Origin: Treponema peruense
GTDB lineage: Bacteria; Spirochaetota; Spirochaetia; Treponematales; Treponemataceae
Length of the DNA: 64,000 nucleotides
Direction of reading: 5' to 3'
Assembly: GCF_016117655.1 (NCBI RefSeq)
Contig: NZ_CP064936.1
Span: forward strand, 2,294,001-2,358,000
Shown: positions 33,458 through 42,687 of the stretch, one piece after another
Numbering within the stretch: the first letter of the stretch is position 1
Layout: every line of letters starts with the position of its first letter
Made by a program: the position numbers and the translations under genes
Notes under the pieces: model-generated
Told to the model about the DNA's origin: nothing
Seen by the model: the letters and a program-made list of their open reading frames with translations, nothing else
The model's database searches: none

Positions 33458-33994
33458 ATGGAACTCAAAGGCTCAAAAACAGAAGAAAATCTCAAGACAG
33501 CTTTTGCCGGCGAATCACAGGCAAGAAACAAGTACACTTATTTTGCAAGCAAAGCCCGAAAGGACGGTTTTGAACAGATTGCAAGAATTTTTGAAGAAAC
33601 TGCCGCCAATGAAAAAGAACATGCCAAAATGTGGTACAAGCTTCTTAACGGCGAAATAAAATCTACTGCAGAAAATCTCAAGGATGCAGCCGACGGTGAA
33701 AACTACGAATGGACAGACATGTATGCAGGTTTTGCAAAGACTGCCCGCGAAGAAGGTTTTGCAGAAATTGCATTTGCCTTTGAAGCCGTTGCCGCAATAG
33801 AAAAAACGCACGAAGAACGCTACAGAAAACTTCTGGACAACGTCACCAATGACCGCGTATTCAGCAAGGACGGAGACGTAATCTGGCAATGTTCAAACTG
33901 CGGCCACATCTGTGTAGGAAAGAAAGCCCCGGAAGTATGCCCGGTCTGCAAACATCCGCAGAGCTACTTTGAAATACGCGCAGAAAACTACTAA
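33458..33994 (+). CDS. rbr: Rubrerythrin
   Basis: 178 residues behind a strong TTGGAGGAAATT site. The N-terminal ferritin-like di-iron domain has two ExxH-type helices ([30 protein letters not shown]) and [13 protein letters not shown]. The C-terminal rubredoxin-like site is [10 protein letters not shown] ... [11 protein letters not shown]. Reduces hydrogen peroxide in anaerobes. The open frame continues upstream across the palindrome, but the ribosome site fixes this start. Confidence 0.96.
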   Translation: MELKGSKTEENLKTAFAGESQARNKYTYFASKARKDGFEQIARIFEETAANEKEHAKMWYKLLNGEIKSTAENLKDAADGENYEWTDMYAGFAKTAREEGFAEIAFAFEAVAAIEKTHEERYRKLLDNVTNDRVFSKDGDVIWQCSNCGHICVGKKAPEVCPVCKHPQSYFEIRAENY

Positions 33995-34045
33995 GGTTGG
34001 CTCTAAAAGCACACGTCAATAAAACAGTTGTAAAACAACTGAAGT

Positions 34046-34078
34046 TTTCAGGACAACTCTATTTGAGTTGTCCTGAAA
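34046..34078. terminator. Perfect 14-bp hairpin behind rubrerythrin
   Basis: TTTCAGGACAACTC, five-base loop, GAGTTGTCCTGAAA, without a T tract. A second hairpin CAGTTG/CAACTG lies at 34025-34040. Likely the end of the rubrerythrin message. Confidence 0.6.
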
Positions 34079-34123
34079 TACATTTACTAGAACAAAATTT
34101 ATTTTACCATTATACTGTCACTT

Positions 34124-35182
34124 ATGACAAATGTTTTTCTTGCCCGCCTTCTGGTTCTTGGACTTCTGGCATTTTCCAGCGCACGCTTTATCTTTGTAAA
34201 AAAAGTTTTAAAGGATTCACTTTCTGTTCTTCCTGCCGTGGCGCTTATTGTTTCTTTACTGAATATTCCTGCATTCGGGCTTTCTGTAACCGAAGCGGGT
34301 CTTTTCTTTCTTTCACTTTTTGTCTTTATATGGAACGTGCGTGCTCTTCTGCGTGTTATGGGCGAACTTGTCATTGACCACTACGGAACCTGGTTCAAAA
34401 TCATTTCAAGCATAAACCTTGTTCTCATAATTGCCGCGGCGGTTATTGTAATTTACTTCAGACCGGCAAAATCAAACGAAAAAACATTCATGATTCAAAA
34501 AACGACCGAAAACTACTGCGGAACCTATTCTGACGGTTTTACAAAAGCAGGTGCCCTTCCGCAAAAAGCAGACATACGGCTGTTCCGCTACACTTCGCTT
34601 CATGCAAAAGGCGCTGTACACGGAACGGTAATTTTTATTCCGCCAAAGACAGCTTCTGTCTCAGAATACTGCGGTTTTATTAACAAACTGGCATACGACG
34701 GCTACACAGTGATTACTGCAGAATTCAACGTAACAGGAATCAAATGGCTGCGCGGACTGAAAAACCTTTCTTTTGCCCGTAAATTTTTCTTCAGAACAAT
34801 GAAATACTTTCACCCCGAAGACTACAAACTCTTTTTGGAAAATTCCACAATGAGGCGCCGTGACGAGTGGAATGCACTTATTGATTTGAGCGGCATTAAC
34901 GAAAACGATTATGTTTTTCTTGTAACAGAAGATGACGCAACCGGCGATCTTACAGCCCTTATCCAACAGCACAATGCACTTACCGACGGAGCCTTTGATC
35001 TGGCAGAAGTCCCCGGTTACAAAACAGCAGGCTTTGGTCCGCTTGAAAACACATCACCGCTTTTTGCCGCAAAGTTCGGCCTTAAACCGGACAGAACCTT
35101 CTATACTTCCAGCAGAATTGCGGCGGCACTTGAAGAAGCTATGTCTTACACTTTGACTGATTTTTATAGCCTAGATGAATAA
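34124..35182 (+). CDS. Membrane protein of unknown function
   Basis: 352 residues. Three to four N-terminal membrane segments (LLVLGLLAFSSARFIFV, SVLPAVALIVSLLNIPAFGL, LFFLSLFVFIWNVRALL, INLVLIIAAAVIVIYF), then a soluble domain of about 230 residues with GTVIFIPPKTASVSEYCGFI, DYVFLVTEDDATGDL and GFGPLENTSPLF. The soluble part has some look of an alpha/beta hydrolase (YDGYTVITAEFNVTG), but I see no nucleophile motif. Upstream of lspA by 21 bases. Confidence 0.75.
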   Translation: MTNVFLARLLVLGLLAFSSARFIFVKKVLKDSLSVLPAVALIVSLLNIPAFGLSVTEAGLFFLSLFVFIWNVRALLRVMGELVIDHYGTWFKIISSINLVLIIAAAVIVIYFRPAKSNEKTFMIQKTTENYCGTYSDGFTKAGALPQKADIRLFRYTSLHAKGAVHGTVIFIPPKTASVSEYCGFINKLAYDGYTVITAEFNVTGIKWLRGLKNLSFARKFFFRTMKYFHPEDYKLFLENSTMRRRDEWNALIDLSGINENDYVFLVTEDDATGDLTALIQQHNALTDGAFDLAEVPGYKTAGFGPLENTSPLFAAKFGLKPDRTFYTSSRIAAALEEAMSYTLTDFYSLDE

Positions 35183-35203
35183 ATTATAGTATACTTTTAT
35201 ATT

Positions 35204-35761
35204 ATGACTCAAAATACAAAAAACAAACTATGGCCTCTTTCACTTTCTGTGCTGGTGGTCGCCCTGGATCAGATAACAAAGGCACTGGTCGTAAAATACA
35301 TTCCGCTTCTGACACCATTTTCTGACAACGGAATAATCGAAATCTTCGGAAAGTACCTGAGGCTCATTCACGTAAGAAACAAGGCTGTTGCATTCAGCAT
35401 GGGAGCAGGTCTTCCCGACTCTGTACGTTTTATGCTGTTTTCTGTTCTTTCGCTGATGGCTGTAATAATAATTTACATAGTTTACTTCAGAAACAATGAA
35501 TTTACAAAACTTCAGCGCTGGGCTCTCTGCGGAATTCTTGGTGGCGGACTTGGAAACCTTGTGGACCGTTTTTTCAGATGGCCTGACGGCGTTGTTGACT
35601 TCATTGACTGTTATTTCTTTGGAATTTTCGGATGGGAAAGATGGCCAACCTTTAACATAGCAGACTCTGCCGTTGTTGTATGCGGAATAATCTTTATCAT
35701 AAGTTTTATTGTACAGGCTGTACACGACTCCAAAAATTCAAAATCTGAGGCTTCAAAATGA
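35204..35761 (+). CDS. lspA: Lipoprotein signal peptidase (SPase II)
   Basis: 185 residues with four membrane segments. Catalytic Asp residues are in GNLVDRFFRWPDGVVDFID and FNIADSAVVV. Removes signal peptides of prolipoproteins after acylation, serving the several lipoproteins in this window. The next gene overlaps its stop (ATGA), so the two are translationally coupled. Confidence 0.96.
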   Translation: MTQNTKNKLWPLSLSVLVVALDQITKALVVKYIPLLTPFSDNGIIEIFGKYLRLIHVRNKAVAFSMGAGLPDSVRFMLFSVLSLMAVIIIYIVYFRNNEFTKLQRWALCGILGGGLGNLVDRFFRWPDGVVDFIDCYFFGIFGWERWPTFNIADSAVVVCGIIFIISFIVQAVHDSKNSKSEASK

Positions 35762-36153
35762 ACAAAAAAGGATTTACACTTCTGTTTATACTTGTTTCTA
35801 CAATAGCAAACGTTCTTCTTACGCTTTTGTGCATTGCTCTTCTTGCGCTTACTTTCATTGGTGTTCTTAAAGCATTCCATATAGAAGCAGGCAGCAGTGC
35901 CTACGGAACAGCCCTTGTTGTAAGTTTTCTTGTGGGGTTAATCATAAGTTTTTTTCTTTACACAAAGGTTTCCACGCTGATTATAAAGAAATTCAATATG
36001 ACAGAAAAGTTTGAAGACAAATGGCTGGATCATTCACGTTCACGCTCGGAAAACGGCTCTTCCAGCAAAGAAAAGCCTCGCCAGACAAAGATGCCGTCTT
36101 CAGTTCTTCCTACTGATGAAGAAAAAGAAGAAAAGGAAAAGTGGGGCGAATAA
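35758..36153 (+). CDS. Small two- to three-helix membrane protein
   Basis: 131 residues: membrane segments at about 6-38 and 48-72 (SSAYGTALVVSFLVGLIISF), then a charged cytoplasmic tail rich in Ser, Lys and Glu (DEEKEEKEKWGE at the end). Starts within the stop codon of lspA. Not recognised; likely spirochaete-specific. Confidence 0.75.
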   Translation: MNKKGFTLLFILVSTIANVLLTLLCIALLALTFIGVLKAFHIEAGSSAYGTALVVSFLVGLIISFFLYTKVSTLIIKKFNMTEKFEDKWLDHSRSRSENGSSSKEKPRQTKMPSSVLPTDEEKEEKEKWGE

Positions 36154-36174
36154 CCCAGACTGATTCCCATTCTA

Positions 36175-37872
36175 TCAATAGCCGTCGCTCATGCTGCGGT
36201 TAATGTCACGCTGGTAAAGTTCCTGATAGACAAGGCTTCTTGTCTTGAGGGTATCTTTGAGTTCCTGTGGGAACGGCAGATAGCGCCAGAAAATTCCGCG
36301 CACTTCTTTTTCGAGTTTCTGCGTTCCCAAAGACTCTTTTGTAATCCACAGAATATAATCTTCTATAAAGAACTGCTTTACATCACCCTTCATTTTGTGT
36401 TCTTCCACATACTGGTAATAGTGTCCTGTAAGTCCGTCTGTCATCCAGTCGTAGGAAGCCTTTTCTTTTGCAACCTGCCATCTAAGGTCTGCCACTGCGG
36501 TAAGACACGCAATCTTCAAATCCCTGGGGTACATTGGAATTACAATGCGTCCGCGGCTGGTAACACGGTTCATTCTGTCAAAGGGTTCCCAGCAGAAGCC
36601 GTTGTCACCGTAAGTCGGCACAAGAAGAACATAGGGAACAATTCGGTGCATAACATTTTTGTGTACGCGGCAGAAGCACTGCGGATCAATTGATTCTATC
36701 CATGCAAGTTCCCTGAGTACGTTTTCGCGAAATCCGGTGCTTTTGTCAAAACAGTGGAAGAATTCACGCGTAAAAATCGGGAACTGGTTTCCCTGCCGGC
36801 CGCAGGTCATTTTTGCCATCTGTCGGATTGTCGTCATTTCGGTAAGAATATCCTCTGTTCCTACACTGACTTCTTCCACAAACTGTCCTGTCTTGTTGTT
36901 AAGGCTCTGTTCAATTTCCTTTGCTTCCTGAAGTTCGTCCAGGTAATTCATAAGTTCCCTGTCTATTTTCTGAAGTGCGTGGAACCTCTGCGTAATTTCG
37001 GCAAACAGTTTTTTCTGAATGTCTGTGTATGGCGCACGGTGCGGTTCAAGACCGATAATTTCTTCGTGGGTTGTAAGCGAAGTAATCCTGTCAGTTATTT
37101 CGTATTCAAGTGTATTGCGCTCACTTTCCTTTGAATTTACAATGCTTTCTAAACTCTGAAGCTTGCCGCTGTTTTTGCTCTTTAACTGCTGCAGGCGCTG
37201 GGCTTCTGCTGCGGGGGTTTTTGAAGCACGCATCGGAACTTCATCTGTTGTACTGAGCTTTAGATTTCCTAGAGCAATTTCGCGGATCCATTCGTCAACG
37301 TAAAGAACAGGTTCGCCGCTTGTGTTTTTTTCTATTGAACGCGCAAAAAAATCTTTTTGTTCCGGCCTGAAGAGAGAAGGCAACACTATGCCGAACCTCA
37401 TTGCCATTTTTTTGCACTCTGCAATATTGGGGTTTGCCATTTTTGGGGCAAGACTTCTGAGAAATTCCCAGTATGCTGTAATTATCTGCTGGCGGTAAAC
37501 TGCGCGGTCTTTTTTGTCTTCGCATTTGAGATATTTTATTAAAAGCTGGTGAAGTCTCTGCGAACTCTGGCCTTCACCGGTAAGACAGGTTTTGTAATAG
37601 GCCGGATCATCATAAACAGTGCTGGGCTCGTCTTCAAAAAATTTTTCAATCGGTCTGAATGCCTTGACGCTTAAATCTACTTCGGGAATGCCGTTTTTTA
37701 CTTTTGGAACAGACATCATTGCATTGTGCTGTTTCTGGAGCTGTACTTCATATTCCTTCTGCTCAATCTGCTTTTCGTCGGCTTTTATATCTGCAGAGCT
37801 TTCGGGCAGACTGTCATTTGTTTCCGCAAGAAGCGCGGCAATGCTCGGGTCTATATCATCACTGTAGCTCAT
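36175..37872 (-). CDS. Large conserved hypothetical protein
   Basis: 565 residues starting MSYSDDIDPSIAALL behind a GGGGGAA site. Cytoplasmic; a coiled coil spans about 225-330 (QRLQQLKSKNSGKLQSLESI). The C-terminal half contains FCWEPFDRMNRVTSRGRIVI and LTAVADLRWQVAKEKASYDW. I recognise no catalytic motif. It resembles treponemal hypotheticals of similar length. Confidence 0.75.
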   Translation of the reverse strand: MSYSDDIDPSIAALLAETNDSLPESSADIKADEKQIEQKEYEVQLQKQHNAMMSVPKVKNGIPEVDLSVKAFRPIEKFFEDEPSTVYDDPAYYKTCLTGEGQSSQRLHQLLIKYLKCEDKKDRAVYRQQIITAYWEFLRSLAPKMANPNIAECKKMAMRFGIVLPSLFRPEQKDFFARSIEKNTSGEPVLYVDEWIREIALGNLKLSTTDEVPMRASKTPAAEAQRLQQLKSKNSGKLQSLESIVNSKESERNTLEYEITDRITSLTTHEEIIGLEPHRAPYTDIQKKLFAEITQRFHALQKIDRELMNYLDELQEAKEIEQSLNNKTGQFVEEVSVGTEDILTEMTTIRQMAKMTCGRQGNQFPIFTREFFHCFDKSTGFRENVLRELAWIESIDPQCFCRVHKNVMHRIVPYVLLVPTYGDNGFCWEPFDRMNRVTSRGRIVIPMYPRDLKIACLTAVADLRWQVAKEKASYDWMTDGLTGHYYQYVEEHKMKGDVKQFFIEDYILWITKESLGTQKLEKEVRGIFWRYLPFPQELKDTLKTRSLVYQELYQRDINRSMSDGY

Positions 37873-37959
37873 GTTTCCCCCATAAGGCAAGTTATCTTGC
37901 GAAATAATATTTTTTTATTATACCACGTTTGCAGTTATTTTCAACAGTTGAAACAACAC

Positions 37960-38835
37960 TTAACTGCATTTGAGTGTTACTTCGCCGGAATGAAGTGTGC
38001 GCGTACTTTTGTCTTTGAGTTGAACAAGAAGGCCTGCATCGTCTGTTATGTCCAGAACCTCTGCACTGTAGGAACCGCTGTCTGTTCCGGCCAGAGGCGT
38101 GACCGTTACTGTCTTTCCCGAAAGAAACGAACGCGCGCGGTATTCACCAATAATGTTTTCTGATGACTCAAGAATACGTACGGTTTCCAGATAGACCCGT
38201 GCAAGAAGTGCTGTCCGTAAAGGAAGCTTCCCGTCACCTTCTGCAGAACAAATTCCCCCGGCTTTGGACAAAAGCTCGCGCGGCATGGCTGCATCTGCAA
38301 CAATATTTATTCCTATACCAATAACGGCGGCTTCGACTTTTTGTGAAACAGGATTAAGTGTTCCTTCGGTAAGAATGCCACAGACTTTTTTTTCATTAAG
38401 ATAAATATCGTTTACCCATTTGATACGGCATTCTGTTTTGCAAAGCGCGTCTATTGCACGGCATACACCTACAGCAGCCGCCACGGTGTAGACAGAAGCA
38501 TCTGTTACCCCGGCGCGCGGTACGTAACATATGCTGAAGTAAATGCCGGACTCGGGCGGGGAATAGTAACTGCGTCCTACCCTTCCGCGGCCTGCGCTCT
38601 GTTGTGCTGCGGCAACAAGTGACAGATGAAGCTTTTCTCCTTCACAGGTGCGCGTTCCGTCAGAATTCAAAAGTGAAGTTGAGGTGCTTATTTTTCTTAA
38701 CAGTTCTGAATTTGTACTGTCTGTTTTTTGCAAAAGCGTATACATCTTTTGGTGAAAACAATCGTATTCTTTTTGGGACGCAATTTTTTTTAGTTCCGCG
38801 AGAAAAGATTCTTCTGTAAAATTATCGCCGGTCAT
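37960..38835 (-). CDS. birA: Biotin--[acetyl-CoA-carboxylase] ligase
   Basis: 291 residues. Makes biotinyl-AMP and attaches biotin to carboxylase carrier domains. Motifs: SLVAAAQQSAGRGRVGRSYYS (the GRGRxGR adenylate loop), ECRIKWVNDIYLNEKKVCGI and VIGIGINIV. No N-terminal DNA-binding domain, so it is not a repressor form; instead about 50 residues of unusual N-terminus precede the catalytic part. It lies 4 bases behind the PII-like gene in a three-gene operon. Confidence 0.93.
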   Translation of the reverse strand: MTGDNFTEESFLAELKKIASQKEYDCFHQKMYTLLQKTDSTNSELLRKISTSTSLLNSDGTRTCEGEKLHLSLVAAAQQSAGRGRVGRSYYSPPESGIYFSICYVPRAGVTDASVYTVAAAVGVCRAIDALCKTECRIKWVNDIYLNEKKVCGILTEGTLNPVSQKVEAAVIGIGINIVADAAMPRELLSKAGGICSAEGDGKLPLRTALLARVYLETVRILESSENIIGEYRARSFLSGKTVTVTPLAGTDSGSYSAEVLDITDDAGLLVQLKDKSTRTLHSGEVTLKCS

Positions 38836-38839
38836 TTGT

Positions 38840-39484
38840 TTATGCTTTTCCCAAAAGGGAAAATTCGTTCACTGACGAACTGAATGCGATTCCGCTTCCG
38901 GGAACAGAAAGACAGTCCAAACTTCTTACGGCTTCAAGTACGGCATCTTTTTTGTCTTCGTCAACTACAATCATAAGCATTTCTTTTTCGGGAACAATGT
39001 GCATTCCAAAAAACTTTGCGTCATCTTCGCGGGCTGTTCCCCTTGCGTTGATTACCGTTCCACCGCCAGCACCGGCTTTTCTTGCTGCGGCCATTGCATC
39101 ATCTGCATATCCTTTGTTGAGAATTACGGTTATGAGTTCTTTTTTGCAGTTCTGTGACATTTGTTCTGTTCCTCCTGTGATTGTACCAGTCTTAAGCATC
39201 TGTGAGGCGCCTGTTTCTATAAGGACGCCAAAGCCTGCACGTTCACTGCCGGCTGCTTCTTTTATTGCACGCGATATGTTTTCTTTTGTGCTGTTTTGGG
39301 CAAGTATCATTACTACATCGCGGGTAGATTCTCCCAGTCCAAGCGCTGCCATTACCGGGCTTGAACTTATGCGGCGTCCCATGAGTACTGTTCCGCCAAA
39401 GCTCCCTGCCGAAACTGCTGCGTCTGATATAAGTTCTGCCTTGTTGTGCGGAACGACGCTTATCAGAAGTGTGTATCCGTTCAT
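38840..39484 (-). CDS. Tandem PII-like protein
   Basis: 214 residues made of two PII-like halves: first TLLISVVPHNKAELISDAAV with GSFGGTVLMGR, second LITVILNKGYADDAMAAARK with AGAGGGTVINARGT, EDDAKFFGMHIVPEKEMLMI. The second half is closer to true PII, with the GGGTV(I/L)xARGT nucleotide loop. PII proteins sense ATP/ADP and small effectors and bind transporters. Its ATG overlaps the stop of the DUF1538 transporter, which is therefore its likely partner. Confidence 0.85.
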   Translation of the reverse strand: MNGYTLLISVVPHNKAELISDAAVSAGSFGGTVLMGRRISSSPVMAALGLGESTRDVVMILAQNSTKENISRAIKEAAGSERAGFGVLIETGASQMLKTGTITGGTEQMSQNCKKELITVILNKGYADDAMAAARKAGAGGGTVINARGTAREDDAKFFGMHIVPEKEMLMIVVDEDKKDAVLEAVRSLDCLSVPGSGIAFSSSVNEFSLLGKA

Positions 39485-41010
39485 TTTTCCTCCAGCGGCT
39501 GCTTTTTTGCAGACTCATTTTTTTTCTTGAAGACAATTCCAAGTATCTGTATTGCAATAAGCGGTGTCATTGCTACAAGTGCTATTACACCAAAGGCATC
39601 TGTTGCCGAACTTGCACCACCGGCAGTTGCAGCACCAAGTGTAAACGAAAGAATAAACGTGCTTGTCATAGGGCCACTCGCTACCCCGCCCGAATCAAAC
39701 GCAATGCCTGTAAAAAGCGGCGGGCAGAAAAAAGTAAGTATGAGAGCAAGTGCATATCCCGGAACAAGTACGTACCACAGGCTGAATCCGTAAATTACCC
39801 GTAGCATACTTACAACAATTGCCGCAGCAACACCCGATGAAAGGGCCGCAAGCATAACCTTTCGTGGAATGGTTCCGCCGCTGACACTTTCTACCTGCTC
39901 GGTAAGTACCCAGACAGCGGGTTCTGCACAGACGACAATTGCACCGAATACAAAAGAAACTGCGGTTATCAATAAAGTCCAGATTCCGCCTGAAGCAAAA
40001 GCCTTTGTTCCCAGAATTTCACCAAGAGCTTTTCCTGCAGGCATGAATCCGCCGTTTACACCGACAAGAAAAAGAACAAGCCCTATGAAACCGTAGACAA
40101 GTCCCTTTACCATCCTGCGCACCTGAACCGGCGGCATCTTTAACAGAAAAATCTGGAATACCACGAACATTATTACAAGCGGAATAAGTGCAAGGCTTAC
40201 TTCCTTAAGTACTGACGGGACAAGTTCCAGAAAAACCATCATTCCTTCGGCTTCCCCCCCGTGTGAAGAAGCTGCTGTTGCCTGAGAAAAAACGTTCCCT
40301 GTTGCCTTGAGAATTATTCCGTAAAGACAGACTGCGGCAATGGGACCTACACTTGCAATTCCCGTAAGTCCAAAAGAGCTGTCGTTGTCCCCTGCTGAAT
40401 TTTCTGAACCCGCACCCGAACGTCTTACCGAGGCGACACCCATTCCGAGTGCCATAATAAAAGGTACGGTCATTGGTCCTGTAGTAGCGCCTCCTGCATC
40501 GAAGGCAACCCCTTGGAATTCCGGAGGACATGCAAAAGCAAGTGCAAACACTATTATATAAGAGATGATAAGAATGTAGCGAAGTTTAAGGGACAGCATA
40601 GTGCGCAAAAGACCAATTGTAACAAAAAGTCCTATTCCGACAGCAATCATCAGAACAAGAGTCCATTTGTTTACGCCTCCTGCAACACTCTTTATCTGGT
40701 CTGCCAGAACCTGAACATCGGGCTCGGCAATCGTAACCATTATCCCAATTACAAAAGAAGCGCACAGTAAAAGCGGAAGATTGCGTTTTGCGGTAAGAGC
40801 CGCTCCGCTCCGCTCTCCTATGGGAAGGATTCCTATGTCTACACCAAGCAGGAATATTGTGAGACCCATGATAAGAAGAACACCGCCTGTTACAAACTTT
40901 GCGATAAGTTCCCCTCCAAGCGGTGCGACTGTTGTTCCGAGTAAGAGAACTATTGCCATTATTGGCAGAACAGAAAACATTGTTTCCTTGAATTTTTGAA
41001 AAAGGTTCAT
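39481..41010 (-). CDS. DUF1538 membrane transporter-like protein (two repeats)
   Basis: 509 residues with about 12-14 membrane segments built from two DUF1538 repeats. Each repeat has the pair VTIAEPDVQVLADQ / VVCAEPAVWVLTEQV and CPPEFQGVAFDAGGATTGPM / CPPLFTGIAFDSGGVASGPM. The family is found beside PII-like genes, as here, and is thought to be a regulated transporter; the substrate is unknown. The reading frame contains seven G in a row on the coding strand (40254-40260), a possible slippage site. Confidence 0.88.
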   Translation of the reverse strand: MNLFQKFKETMFSVLPIMAIVLLLGTTVAPLGGELIAKFVTGGVLLIMGLTIFLLGVDIGILPIGERSGAALTAKRNLPLLLCASFVIGIMVTIAEPDVQVLADQIKSVAGGVNKWTLVLMIAVGIGLFVTIGLLRTMLSLKLRYILIISYIIVFALAFACPPEFQGVAFDAGGATTGPMTVPFIMALGMGVASVRRSGAGSENSAGDNDSSFGLTGIASVGPIAAVCLYGIILKATGNVFSQATAASSHGGEAEGMMVFLELVPSVLKEVSLALIPLVIMFVVFQIFLLKMPPVQVRRMVKGLVYGFIGLVLFLVGVNGGFMPAGKALGEILGTKAFASGGIWTLLITAVSFVFGAIVVCAEPAVWVLTEQVESVSGGTIPRKVMLAALSSGVAAAIVVSMLRVIYGFSLWYVLVPGYALALILTFFCPPLFTGIAFDSGGVASGPMTSTFILSFTLGAATAGGASSATDAFGVIALVAMTPLIAIQILGIVFKKKNESAKKQPLEEK

Positions 41011-41065
41011 AAAATCCCCTGTCGAATATTATTTGTGGCAGTTATTGCATAAGCTTTTTCAGAAG

Positions 41066-41566
41066 CTATTTGCAACAGTTCCAGCCTGTTTTTTTGATTC
41101 CTTCAACCCACTTTGCTGCAAGGACCTTTGCTTCTTCCAGATTGTGGTCTTTGTAATTGCCGCATTCTTTTTCTGTTGCAGCCGGAACTTCCCTATCCCA
41201 GACTGCGACTTTTTCAAGAACATTTACAAGATGTTCAGCTATGTAAGATTCCTCGTGGTCGCCCCAGACGGTAAAATAAAATCCTGTGCGGCATCCCATG
41301 GGACTGAAGTCAATTACTATTCCGGGTAGTTCATCCCTTATATATTCGGCAACAAGATGCTCGAGTGTATGGATTGCGCCGGTGGACATAAATTCTTTGT
41401 TGGGCTGGCAGAATCTTATGTCGTACTTGCTTACAATGTCACCTTTTTTTCCGTGTTTTTTTGCAGCAAGTCTTACGAAAGGAGCCGTTACTTTTGTATG
41501 GTCAAGATTAAAACTGTCTACATTGTAGTTTCCGGCGGTATGTTTTTGTGCTTCTTCTGTTTTCAT
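41066..41566 (-). CDS. luxS: S-ribosylhomocysteine lyase (AI-2 synthase)
   Basis: 166 residues starting MKTEEAQKH, with GTGAGG as ribosome site (the upstream GTG is part of that site). Metal ligands are in the HTLEH motif and the later His; the catalytic Cys is in GCRTGFY. Converts S-ribosylhomocysteine to homocysteine and the AI-2 precursor DPD. The MTA/SAH nucleosidase that makes its substrate is encoded next, 223 bases upstream on the same strand. The gap between them (41567-41788) shows only AT-rich DNA. Confidence 0.97.
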   Translation of the reverse strand: MKTEEAQKHTAGNYNVDSFNLDHTKVTAPFVRLAAKKHGKKGDIVSKYDIRFCQPNKEFMSTGAIHTLEHLVAEYIRDELPGIVIDFSPMGCRTGFYFTVWGDHEESYIAEHLVNVLEKVAVWDREVPAATEKECGNYKDHNLEEAKVLAAKWVEGIKKTGWNCCK

Positions 41567-41788
41567 TCTGAACCTCACTATTATTTTATATCCAAAACGG
41601 AATTTATTGTATATCCCCTTTTTTCAATAATAGCGGAAATTTATGTTTATTTTAAGCCCTAAAAAAGTTGGATCTGCCGAAAATTTTATGATTTTTTCAT
41701 AACTTATAAAACGAATGCTTGCAGAATAGATTCATGAAATACAACAATGCGATATGAAAATAAAAAGTTACCGAGAGATAAACCTTTA

Positions 41789-42499
41789 TTATTTTACAGT
41801 ATCCAGCATTTTTATTACCAAAGTGGCACTCAGAGCGGCAGCGGTTTGTTCGTTAAAGGTGTACGAAGTTTCTTCACCGTCATCTGCCATGTCACTCATG
41901 CATCTTATAATTACGAACGGAATTTTATTAAGATAACATGCGTGTGCAATAGCCGCACCTTCCATTTCTACGCAGGCCGGATCACATATAGAACGTATTT
42001 TTTCTTTAAGAGCGCGGTCGCTTATAAACTGGTCGCCTGACGCTACCCTTCCAAGAAGCATTTTGTGACTGGCTGAATCACCCGTGCGTCCAAAGGCATT
42101 GCGGGCGGCTTCTATAAGCGCTGGGTCTGCCCTGAAGTCACTGCATTCCATCTGCGGAATCTGAGTCGGTTTGTAGCCGAAGCCGGTTGCGTCCATGTCG
42201 TGATAGAGCGCGTCGGATGACACCACAAAGTCCAGAACTTTGAGTCCGTGTGCCATAGCTCCCGCAATGCCGGTGTTAATGACATGGGTTACTCCGAATT
42301 TTAACGCAAGCAGCTGTGCGCAGAGAGCGGCGTTTACTTTTCCTATTCCGGAACGGACCAAAACTACGGGACAGCCGCTGACTGTTCCTTCAAAAAATGT
42401 CATTCCGGCTGTTTCTGTTTCCTTTTTATCCTGCAGAATTGATTTCAACTGGTTAAGTTCAATTTCCATTGCACCGATAATTCCTACTTTTTTCTGCAT
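41789..42499 (-). CDS. mtnN: MTA/SAH nucleosidase
   Basis: 236 residues starting MQKKVGIIGAMEIEL with AAGGATGG before it. Motifs: GIGKVNAALCAQLLAL, VINTGIAGAM, VSSDALYHDMDATGFG and VEMEGAAIAHACY (catalytic Glu-Gly region), plus IRCMSDMADD with the catalytic Asp. Cleaves S-adenosylhomocysteine and methylthioadenosine, feeding LuxS. Confidence 0.95.
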   Translation of the reverse strand: MQKKVGIIGAMEIELNQLKSILQDKKETETAGMTFFEGTVSGCPVVLVRSGIGKVNAALCAQLLALKFGVTHVINTGIAGAMAHGLKVLDFVVSSDALYHDMDATGFGYKPTQIPQMECSDFRADPALIEAARNAFGRTGDSASHKMLLGRVASGDQFISDRALKEKIRSICDPACVEMEGAAIAHACYLNKIPFVIIRCMSDMADDGEETSYTFNEQTAAALSATLVIKMLDTVK

Positions 42500-42575
42500 A
42501 AAAATGCCATCCTTTGCAAAAAACCGCAATATATGCGATAAAATCATTAAAATTCTGTTAGATTCCTAAATTCAA

Positions 42576-42604
42576 TTGACTAATTTGGATATTTTGGATA
42601 GATT
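42576..42604 (+). promoter_or_regulatory. Promoter of a candidate small RNA
   Basis: TTGACT (42576-42581), 17 bases, TAGATT (42599-42604), about 30 bases ahead of a terminator hairpin and pointing to no protein gene. Confidence 0.5.
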
Positions 42605-42610
42605 ATTCTC

Positions 42611-42675
42611 AGCAGCAAGATTTAAAAGTTGATACACCGAACCGTTATTCCTCCTTTAAGCGGTTCGGTTTTTTG
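42611..42675 (+). ncRNA. Candidate small RNA with anti-Shine-Dalgarno loop
   Basis: A terminator hairpin CCGAACCG (42637-42644) / CGGTTCGG (42661-42668) is followed by six T on the plus strand, although both flanking protein genes are on the minus strand. The 16-base loop contains CCTCCTTT, complementary to the AAAGGAGG ribosome site. With the promoter upstream this predicts an RNA of about 65 bases. Ends are inferred. Confidence 0.45.
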
Positions 42676-42687
42676 TTTTAAACCTGC

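Noticed and set aside
33997-34377. 126-codon plus-strand frame behind rubrerythrin
   Set aside because: It crosses two hairpins and overlaps the start of the membrane protein gene in another frame without family resemblance.
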